Positions 34,032 through 43,600 of a stretch of 56,475 bases of DNA are shown here, piece by piece. The stretch covers positions 402,620 through 459,094 of the forward strand of contig BFEA01000652.1 in assembly GCA_003427395.1 (NCBI GenBank), given 5' to 3'. The DNA is from Chara braunii (Eukaryota; Streptophyta; Charophyceae; Charales; Characeae). The notes under the pieces were generated by a model. The model was not told the DNA's origin. It did no database searches and saw only the letters and a list, made by a program, of their open reading frames with translations. A program made the translations under genes and the position numbers. Within the stretch, counting starts at the first letter, position 1. Each line of letters begins with the position of its first letter.

Positions 34032-35454
34032 TCACGGCCCTCCATCACCATCGTCTCCGTCGTCCTTCGTTTCGTCGGCGAGAGGTCTCGTCCCCAACCA
34101 ATCCATATTTGCCGCCACGTCAGGGTCTGCCAACCCGGCATTGTGGTTGAAGTTGATTCCGCAAGCCGTGCACTCGGGGATGTAGTTGGGAAATGTACCC
34201 AACGTCATGGGCAACTTCCCAAGGCGATACAATACATCAATCGCGGAGTCGACAATATGCCTGCGCCCGTTGAATGCCTGCGACCCCGCCGCTAGTAATG
34301 TCGGCTTCGCGACAAGCTGTGAGTAGTACAATGCCTCGTAGTGAGAATGGGCGTCGTCGCCACCCATGCGCATGATCCACATGTTGGAGGCGAGAAGAAG
34401 GCGGAAGGCGTCCCTGATTCTATTCAACCTGGACTGGGACATCTTTCCGTTTTCGGGCCACTGACCGCCGCAGAGCACATCTTGGAAGCAGGACGCCAAA
34501 TGCAAGACCATCGACTCCTGAAGGGAAGCCATATCGTCATCCTTCGGCCTGTCGTGGATGTAGCCCCGACATACCACAACGAAATGTCCATCTTGAGGGC
34601 GAGCGTGTGATAAACAACGCTGGGAGAAACCACCCTCGACCACTCCAGGGACCGCCATACTGCTTTCGCCAGATTCGTCGGGTAGTCCACTGACACATAC
34701 GACTCCGCGCGGGCGAAACCATCGGCTCAGGAAGGGGACCTGAAGATCCACCCGTGGATCACGCGCATGGCCACGTTCTCCGTCCTTCTCGCCCTACGAA
34801 GAACTGGATCGCGCTGCGCTGGATCTTCGATCCGGAAGTGGGGGATGTCGTTCGTTGGGATGATTAGGCCTGAGGGAGCGCTGACGCTAGCGTCACCATT
34901 CACGATCGCACAATAATAGTCTGCGCAAGAGTGCGCAACGTCGACGATTAGGCGACCAGGTCCTGCCCCCCAGAATGTCTTTCCGTCCGTCCATAGCTTG
35001 GACTTTGCGTCCAGGTCATCCTCTTGCCACAATCTTTTCTTCCTCTTCGCGAGAGGCTCGTCGGCGGCGGCAGCCACCGAAGTACGGTCCGTCGTCTACT
35101 TTTTCCTTTCCACCTCCTAGCGCGTCCCGTCTTCTCGCCTTTCCCCCCCGGTGCTGGCGGCGCCATACTTGTCGCCGCTGGAATGACAAGTCTTTGAACT
35201 CCCGATTCGGTGATGGAAGTCCCTTGCGAGCGCAAGCTTCCACTACCACCGACATGCGTCGTTCCTTGCGTGCCAACCCCGGCTAGTGCGAGGAACTGCT
35301 CCCTTGGTACACCGTCTCTCCTGAACCCCAATGTCAGTGTCTCCATGGAATGCTCCTCCATGGGCGATCCCGTCTCCCGCCCTTCAACCCCCATCACGCC
35401 CTCCGTCCCCTCCACACGCAACCTTTTCGACTTTGGGACGTGTCCCCTTCCCAC
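34032..35454 (-). pseudogene. Harbinger accessory protein, C-terminal part
   Basis: The minus strand encodes a conserved-looking protein in several pieces: an Arg/Lys-rich stretch (to about 35100), then KLWTDGKTFWGAG..RLIVDVAHSC and HFRIEDPAQRDPVLRRARRT to RVIHGWIFRSPS, TGA at 34727-34729, continuing in the same frame through DYPTNLAKAVWRSLEW and TIWLPFRSR, then a one-base shift near 34525 into QESMVLHLASCFQDVL..MWIMRMGGDDAHSHYEALYY and the end at 34032. Another shift lies near 35100. I know no function for this domain. Its position inside the element and same strand as the SANT part suggest one long gene split by the gap, but two neighbouring genes are equally possible. Confidence 0.65.
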
Positions 35455-35538
35455 CTGCCCGCCTCCGCCTTCACCGGGGTTATCTCATTTTTTCTGCTGC
35501 GAGTGTCCACGCGGCGGCATGTTTTCCATTCGACAGAT

Positions 35539-35542
<4 letters not shown>

Positions 35543-35631
<89 letters not shown>
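35543..35631 (+). repeat. (CT)n microsatellite at gap edge
   Basis: Near-perfect CT run ending at the second gap; poly-C (36266-36290) stands on the other side. Confidence 0.96.
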
Positions 35632-36265
35632 NNNNNNNNNNNNNNNNNNNNNNNNNNNNNNNNNNNNNNNNNNNNNNNNNNNNNNNNNNNNNNNNNNNNN
35701 NNNNNNNNNNNNNNNNNNNNNNNNNNNNNNNNNNNNNNNNNNNNNNNNNNNNNNNNNNNNNNNNNNNNNNNNNNNNNNNNNNNNNNNNNNNNNNNNNNNN
35801 NNNNNNNNNNNNNNNNNNNNNNNNNNNNNNNNNNNNNNNNNNNNNNNNNNNNNNNNNNNNNNNNNNNNNNNNNNNNNNNNNNNNNNNNNNNNNNNNNNNN
35901 NNNNNNNNNNNNNNNNNNNNNNNNNNNNNNNNNNNNNNNNNNNNNNNNNNNNNNNNNNNNNNNNNNNNNNNNNNNNNNNNNNNNNNNNNNNNNNNNNNNN
36001 NNNNNNNNNNNNNNNNNNNNNNNNNNNNNNNNNNNNNNNNNNNNNNNNNNNNNNNNNNNNNNNNNNNNNNNNNNNNNNNNNNNNNNNNNNNNNNNNNNNN
36101 NNNNNNNNNNNNNNNNNNNNNNNNNNNNNNNNNNNNNNNNNNNNNNNNNNNNNNNNNNNNNNNNNNNNNNNNNNNNNNNNNNNNNNNNNNNNNNNNNNNN
36201 NNNNNNNNNNNNNNNNNNNNNNNNNNNNNNNNNNNNNNNNNNNNNNNNNNNNNNNNNNNNNNNNN
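35632..36265. other. Assembly gap, 634 N
   Basis: Unknown bases between (CT)n and poly-C, inside the Harbinger element and possibly inside its minus-strand gene. Confidence 0.99.
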
Positions 36266-36521
36266 CCCCCCCCCCCCCCCCCCCCCCCCCTCTCCTACCT
36301 GGCTGCCGATCAGTCCATCCAACACCCTTGACTCGCTGAGTCCTCTCTCTCTCTCTTTCTCTCCCCTAAAAATAAAAACATACACATCTATGTATGTATT
36401 ATACACAATAAATTAAATGTATATACGTAAGCAGACGAGTGCGGCGGTACAACACAACAAGCGACGGGCGCATTGCCAGAGGATGCATGGACAGGACAAC
36501 CGACGGAGGAGCAGAGGCAGC

Positions 36522-38567
36522 ATCAGGATCTGTCCCTGATGGCTTTGGCGATCTCGAGCGATGCAGTGCACATCAACCTGTTAGCCTCGTCGGACGCCTC
36601 GTAGTGCCGCTGCTAGGCATCAACCTCACACTCAAGAATGTCGCACTGCCGCTCCAGAATGGAAAAATGTCGCTTGTTGGCCCCCTCCACAGTGTCAGCC
36701 ATCAATGCGCCGTGCTTGTTCATGACTTCAAGTTCAGCAATGGCCTCGAATGTCTGTTGGCGCATGTTCTTCCTCTTGCAGTTCCCTCCCGTGATGTCTG
36801 CACTGAAGCCAGACTCCCGCGCCGACCCTCCGTCGTCGTTGTTCCCATCACCCCCATCACCCTCGGTGGTGGATTCTCCAGCAACGGATGAGGAACGTGG
36901 CATCGGCAGTTCTCCACGGGCGCTGGTGTCGGCGATGTTGTCCTGGTAGATGGTCTTGTTGCCCTTCGACATGGCGTCTATCTCATCGTACACGCGCTTC
37001 TCCATTCTGAAGTTGAAGCCTTCTTCCGTTCTCAATGCAGGTGTGATGTTGAAGAAGTTCTTTCAACGATCATTTCGTCAAAATGAATATTTTTTATTTT
37101 TTGAACGAAATTGAAACTGAGTTTTTTGGCCGAAAACTCGTAAAAACTTGTTGTTCCTCGGGAATAGCAAATTTTGACGAGTTTTCGGCCAAAAAACTCA
37201 GTTTCAATTTCGTTCAAAAAATAAAAGATGTTCATTTTGTGGAAACGGTAGTTTCCCCCCCCAGAGGCGTTCTGATAGCGTTGCAGTTTCTTGTACTGTT
37301 GGAAGAGGTTGTCCCACTTCTTGCCGATGTCGTCAGGCGTCCTGTCCGCCCCTGCCTCCAGGAAATGCTTTTGAAGGTCCCACAACTTCCACTCCCTATT
37401 GCGGATTCGTCCGTAGTTGTGTGTCATGCCCTTAAAATGAGCTTGCTGATCCCTCTTCGCCCGAGCGAGCTTCAACATCTCCTCAACACTCCACGACGGA
37501 TGTTTCCCAGCCTTCTCGCCTGGCGGACCCTTCGAGCGGCGACCACCACGGGAAACAACCTTCTCTTGATGCACGCCTCCAACCCTTCTTCTGCCACGCA
37601 CAGGCAGGGGTCGAATCTCCATGTCGTCCACTTCTTCCGCTTCGTCTTCGTAAATCACATCTGTAGATTGGTAATCGCTCGCCCATTGGGAGTCTTCTGC
37701 ATTCGTTTCTCCACTCGCCACACACATCCTGAACACGCCATTCGTTATGTTCTCCGCGGCCATTTGATGCATCTATCGCCGACATGACTCCCAGGCCTGC
37801 CTGCCAACTTCGTCTGATCCGGCAACGCTTGTATTTGCCGCCGGTGGGTCCATCCTCTGGCGCGGTGCACTCAAAGGTGATGTTGAAGGGGGGGGCAACG
37901 ACGTGCGAAACATGTCACCGGATGATCCCGAACCCCGAGAAAATGGAGGCGGCGGATGACACCCATCAGGGCTCGCACCTTGCGGAAAGGACCTTCCACT
38001 GTGCACACTCGATCCGCCGACGGTCACACCAGGCACTGGGTTGAACGTGCGAGTGTGTATAGCTGCTGGATCACTCCCGCGTGACAAACCAAAATCCAAG
38101 TCCACAATCTCCATATCGCCTCCACCGACATCGTCCTCTAGCAGAGCAGAGAAAGAATGACGACTTGTCACGGCCTCCCATTATCCACAATGGCCCCCCC
38201 AGTCGTGCGTCGATCCACTCCCCAGAGGTAGAGTGCGGGACAGGTCATCCACCCATTGCTCTTCAGGATCCGACGGTAACGGTTGCTCGCGAGGCAGGAG
38301 ATGATTGTACAATGTCGGGTCATACGCACCTGCAAGATGCGCCCCGACCGTCGCTCCCGAAGCGGAGTACTCGATGGCGCGTGCCGGTTGTCTGTTGGAT
38401 GCTTCAGGCCTGTCCATCGTCGTCTTCCTCAAAGTTCGTCGTTTTCGTCCACCACGAGGACCCCACACAACGATGCACACGTGGAACAACACGAGAACGA
38501 GCAGGAGAAGAGTGGCCAGCAGCAGCAACCGGAACCGTTGGAGGACGTCTGCCATGAATCGCAACAT
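36522..38567 (-). pseudogene. SANT/trihelix-type Harbinger accessory gene
   Basis: PIF/Harbinger elements carry a second, Myb/SANT-like DNA-binding protein that helps the transposase find its ends. Reading from ATG 38567 (or 38555): a strongly hydrophobic segment (38463-38531), PGAYDP-type linker, TAA at 38181-38183, then in frame TSRHSFSALLEDD..LDFGLSRGSD, TAG at 37773-37775, then in frame an acidic linker and the trihelix-like domain at 37248-37502 with three spaced Trp (PSWSVEEM, REWKLW, KKWDNLFQQY). Directly after GGGNY a foldback element interrupts the gene. Coding resumes with RTEEGFNFRMEKRVYDEIDAM (37035 on), TAG at 36613-36615, and ends with EIAKAIRDRS and TGA near 36522. All lesions so far are stops plus one insertion, with no indels. 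Confidence 0.75.
37071..37245. mobile_element. Foldback element inside the SANT gene
   Basis: Arms 37071-37141 and 37177-37245 are near-perfect inverted copies; the inner 50 bp (TTTGAACGAAATTGAAACTG and GGCCGAAAACTCGT) are exact. The loop is 35 bp. It sits right after the trihelix domain and adds an AT-rich reading frame to it. The target duplication could not be fixed. Confidence 0.88.
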
Positions 38568-39099
38568 GTGACGCGTGTACCAAACACAGATTGCATTCCC
38601 GCGGGCGACAATAGCCGACAAAACAAGCTACATACAATACTGCAATCAGCCGACATTGCTTCAACGCCACTTGTAAAAAATTCAAAAAAATCGACCGTTG
38701 GACATGGAGGTCGTCGACGCATGCACGCAAAACCCCACTCCACGGAGTGCCTCGCACCTAAAGATCTGCCCCAACGTATTTTTGCACCAACGGCAACGGT
38801 CTAAAGGCCGTTGCCGGCCCGTCGAGTACTGGAGGTTAGCGATGTCCGCCCAATGGACCACGGACGATCTGTGCACCAACATCGACTCCAAATTTTATTG
38901 TGGTCGCGAGCTCCAAAACGCTCCGTCTATCGCGGATCCTTTATCCCAAGGGACCTCGCGAGGACCCCTTGAATCCAAGGACGTTTTGGCTGGGGATTCC
39001 CAGGAACCCAAGGAAATCTCTTGGGAGCGTTTTCACATTCGTTCAAGGGATTTGGCGATTTAGGACGTGGTGTAACGACGCCGATTTCTAATTTTGTGG

Positions 39100-39119
39100 T
39101 TTTCCAAGGAGGGTCTAAC
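39100..39119 (-). repeat. Harbinger right terminal repeat
   Basis: TTTTCCAAGGAGGGTCTAAC, exact complement of the left end over 20 bp. Confidence 0.88.
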
Positions 39120-40620
39120 AAGGCTCTAAGCCTTCCAACGGGCACTACAGCCCCGCTGCAATCACGGCAGTAGCAGAAAAGAAGAAGAGCAATGAAAAAA
39201 AAAAGCAAAAATTATTTGAACATGAAAGCAACTAGGTACAAAACCTTGGGTCCAAGTGAGAGTAGGCCCTTCCAACGTTACAACTCTGTTGCAATCATGG
39301 AAGTAGCATTAAAAATAAGAACAAGGAAGAAAGAAAAGTAGCGGATAAAATAATATCAAGGTGTCAACTCTCTGTGGATTGTGCCCTGCATTGCTGGCAG
39401 GGCACTAAAACTACATCAGAAAGGGAAAAAAACACAAGCGAAATGAGAAAACGAAACTAGTGGCGATATTGGGTAGATGCATTCCTTTAAGCACTAATAT
39501 GAGCACAAGTGGTTCCCGGCGTTCCCCGATGTCCTTCCTTTAGATACAATAACTTCCTTTCTATTTTTATTTTTGTTTTTACAAACAGTCCCGTAGGGTT
39601 CAAACATTTCCTTTTGGTCGATCCTCGTCCAGACCCCTGAAAAATGCGGTGTGACATATATTCCCGTTTTTCCCAACACTAAGCGCCGTGCAGCCAGGCC
39701 CGCCGTCAAAGGAAAAAATTGGCAGCCTCCGAAGTGGTGCGGGTTTCATGTTGACACCAACGGGCCAATATGTGGTGTACACGTGCTTTAAACTTCAAGG
39801 AAGGATATGAGACTAGAACTAGAAGGGATTTTATACCTTCCACACTTCATTCTACCTCGGAATACGACATTCTCCAATTTTAATCTCGTTGCTAGTGATG
39901 TTGAGATACATGCAAAACGACAAGCATCTACTTGTATGTGTCTTGCCTGTTTGGTTTCGTAGATGCATCAACGCGACATTCACATCTCCTAAATGTATTG
40001 CTGTTGCCCAATCAAGCAATTTGCAGCAAGGCTACCACACGGTGGTGTCCCGACCCTCTGAGGTGTACCAGGCACCTGCTCATGATGATCCTCCGAGGTG
40101 TACCAGATGTATGCTCACTACCCGAGATGTATCGGGCACTCTGTTCAAAGTACTGAGTACTTTCTGCTCATGGAGTTCACAATGTATTAGACACACCTTA
40201 CACGCGACTGATTCCCGGACTTGTCCTGATGAGCGCTCCTACAACCAAAAGGCAGATGCGCCACCGAACTTTCCATTGGTCCACGCAGACTCGGCGCCCT
40301 GCTGTACAATAGAGCTCAACCGACTTGTACTCGTGGTAACCACTGGGATCGCCCAGGGACGCAAAGGTAGAGGGACCTGTGCAGTCTTTTCTACTGTGCG
40401 CCTAGCCCCTACGGTTGAGTTATGGGAAGTGTGCACAAAGTTGCGGTCACAATCAAGTAAAAAGTTAAAGAAAAGGGAAAAAAAGAGAAATAGGAAACAA
40501 AGAGAAACCGCTCGTCTAGCCTGTTTAGTTTCGAAGGATTTTAAAACTTTAGTTTGCTGCGGTGTTACGACTTTCTACAAGAATTTCAATTTCTTATAAT
40601 TTATTTTGGCCTCTGAAATT
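39120..40620. other. Noncoding stretch after Harbinger
   Basis: No gene recognised. Two related units lie at about 39126-39190 and 39262-39330 (CCTTCCAACG, GTTGCAATCAYGGHAGTAGC). The second is preceded by TACAAAACCTTGGGTCCAAG (39237), a copy of the flank just left of the Harbinger left end (30873). Around 40060-40130 the word GAGGTGTACCAG and variants repeat. Confidence 0.5.
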
Positions 40621-43600
40621 CAGTTTCCTCTCTTTTGTCACTTCACGGGGGAACGATCGGTTCGTTCACTTGAACTTTTTAAGCGGACGACCTAAACTAA
40701 CCGAACTCTCGCTAGCCAGTTTCATCTAATGAAAACGACCACCGAGCGTCGGTGATTGAACTCCCAAAAATAGGGCAATCCTCGACCACTTTCGTAGGAG
40801 GGTTATCACCCCCCTGTTGAAGGTCATAAGCCCCCTTCTTGCTATTGGACACAGGTACCATTAGGATTAGTCTGATGACCCTTTTTGACGGGAGGAAGAA
40901 GTCGGGCAGTAATCCGTTATGGGACCATAGTGCGCCGAGATGACAGTCATTTCACGCTGAGTCAAAAATAAGCTAGGGGTTGATCATAGAAGAGTCTTTG
41001 TTTGGGTCATGGCCGTTGAGGTTCGATCTTGCTTTTAGTTTATTTATTTTAGATAATTTTCCTTGATATTTAATAGTTAATATTAACTTAATAAGATAAA
41101 TTTTAAAGATTACTTGTGCTTCTTATTTAGCATTCAGGGATCGCGGCGCATAGGGATACTATAAAAAGAAAAGTTGTTACTTCACTCGCTATTGGCCTGT
41201 AGGTACACTCTACAAATCTCGTTGTACTTACGTTGGCAATTTAGGATAGTAGAGCGGAGAGGTAAGGTGCTCATGCCGTGTCTATCTGTATGTGCGAGCA
41301 TTCGGTGCTAAGCTCTAACTATTTCGAAAGTATGTGGTTATGGCATGTTGAAAGGGAATGAAAGGATCTAAGCCAGACTGTTGGAGACTCTTTGTACGTT
41401 GGGCTTTAGTGTCTGAAAAAGGTCTCTTGATCACGACGATCCTTAATTTTGACGGGAAAGATGTTAGGCTAAAAATTAATGTCGAAGGAGGTAAAGAGGA
41501 AGAGATGAGGAAGGGTCAGAAGTTACACGCGGAGATTACATAATCCAGATACAAAAAACAGGGTGGAGAGAAGACTTTGAGAGACCATGTTGCCACACGA
41601 ATTGAGGTTGCCATTGCCTACCCGGAGACAAATACTTCTACGGGGACCACCGAGACGGAACAATAGGACCTGGACCTCGACTCTGAGGCAGAGAGCGAGG
41701 AGATCGACACGAAGACCTAATCTTGGCATAGACTGTAGCAGTGGCGACGAGACCATCCCCAATCGAGCCAATGGAGGATGGCCCCTAAACCAGCTCACGA
41801 AGCCGGAGGCGTTGAGCCAGCGTAGGAAGTTACAGGACTGCGGGTTAAGGTTGAAGAGACATGTGCGATACGAGAGACGAAGCGAGGTAGAGAGAGAGAC
41901 ATAAGCCTGCGAGAATGTTGGGCGATCTACACGAGAATGACTCGGTAACGCCATCTCCCTCACTCGAGTCACTATGCTACTAATGAAGGTCAACTCTCTT
42001 GAAATGTATTGTAGAGGTACACGCTCCCTCGAAAGTTGATGTCATCGATTTCTCCGTTTAGCCTACGTTGTCTAAGTATGTCGACCAAACTCCCGTTTTG
42101 GAGGGATGAAAGAAAATGAGCCAACGGGGAAATATCTTTGTGCGTAGAGAGAAGATCAGACTTTTGTTCCTGAGATCAACTATCATTTATGAAGGGATTG
42201 AAACCAGTTCAATAGAGATTCCTATTGAGAGAGGAAAGGAGACGTGTGGGTATTAGAGCCCCCCCGTGCGAATTGTAGAACTCCCTTTTGAGTTGGACAC
42301 GAGAAGACAAGCAAGATACGTGAGTACAATGGTTGACGATACTTGTGCCATCACTCCGCTTCTAACGAATGCCAAGTGTGACAATCTGCATTATTTTCAT
42401 TGGAATTGACGATCAAGGTGCACGCTCCCTAAAATTGAGATCACCGATGTTTTCGTTCGGTCTGAGTTACCTGTTTTTGTCAAACCGACTCTCGTTATGG
42501 GCAAAAGGGAGAGAGCAAGATACATGTGATATACACAATTTTCTTTGGGGAAGTCTAACTTATGAAGATGGCTTCCACAAAAGAACGTGCACTTGTCAAC
42601 TTGTTTTACATGCTCACCATGGGTTGAGTAATGATGTACCAAGCAGGGATAAGACTTTGAGTGTTTCATGCGAGGGCAAAAACGAATAAAATGCAAATTG
42701 ATACTGTCGATAACGCGAGTGTCTCAAGATAAAAATGTTCCATAACTAGTGACGAGTATTCACCATCATCCTGTTTCCATGTACATAAGTGCGCAAACTT
42801 CAATTATTGTCGTAGATGAGCTTGAGAAATTTGTAATGCGATCGAAGAGCATTGCCGATAGAGGGTCGTCGATAGAGAGGGCAACCACCGCAAATTGAAC
42901 ACAAAATGACTCACTACGAAGATCCAACGGTGATTGGAGAGCAATCTCGCTAAGGTGCCAATTTCGTTCGGTTTGCAGACACTTTTGGTCAATTGATTCA
43001 AAAACATGCGGCAATCGTCAGGTTGCGGTTAAGTGTACTATTATGCATAAACTGTTGAAACTTGGCTGAGGAACTTTTGCATAAGCTCGCCTGCTGACGT
43101 TGTTGAACACAACAGCTCCTGCCTTTTTTGCGAAAGGCGAGAGTCCTCCCACTCGACAGATGGTGCCGTTGTTGGGGATGACGACAAATTACCGCAGTCC
43201 CTGGTGGAACGACACTCAGGTGAATGATGGCCGAAAGGGTTCTCGCCTTTTGTGAAAACGACAGGAGTCGTTGCGCTCGACAACGTTATCAGTGACACGC
43301 ATATTTTATAGTAAAACTCGTGTGACTATAATTATTGACGTCAGTAAGCATTATGATTCTCAACTTTCTTCACGATCTTAGCTCATCATCACTATTTTTC
43401 CTTTTTTGCTCATCGTGGCTACCTTATATTTCATATGTTAAGGAATGTTTGAAGGAGCTCTAGCAGGAAAGTAAGTCATTCTACTAAAACTTATAGTAAC
43501 AGTGTACACATGACCATAGTAATTGTCGTTATTACGAAGAGTAACACGTTGTTGTTTGCATGCTAGATGTTGTTCCACGATACCGCGCGTACAATTATCC

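Larger units (their letters stand above)
30909..39119. mobile_element. 8.2 kb PIF/Harbinger element
   Basis: The left end GTTAGACCCTCCTTGGAAAA (30909-30928) is matched exactly inverted at 39100-39119. Subterminal CGTCGTTACACC (30979-30989 region) is also matched inverted at 39068-39083, so the terminal repeats extend to about 50-80 bp with a length difference. TTA and TAA lie at the GAC/GTC edges, the trinucleotide type typical of PIF/Harbinger. Inside, a DDE transposase on plus and a SANT/trihelix accessory gene on minus converge. A microsatellite and a 634 N gap lie within. The accessory gene is dead and the transposase probably damaged at its N-terminus, so this copy is unlikely to be autonomous. 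Confidence 0.82.

Noticed and set aside
35210-36331. Long open frames across the second gap
   Set aside because: Same artefact: N, (CT)n and poly-C.
41523-41993. 156-residue minus-strand open frame
   Set aside because: Leu/Arg/Ser-rich mirror of a Glu/Arg-rich plus strand; no family motif.
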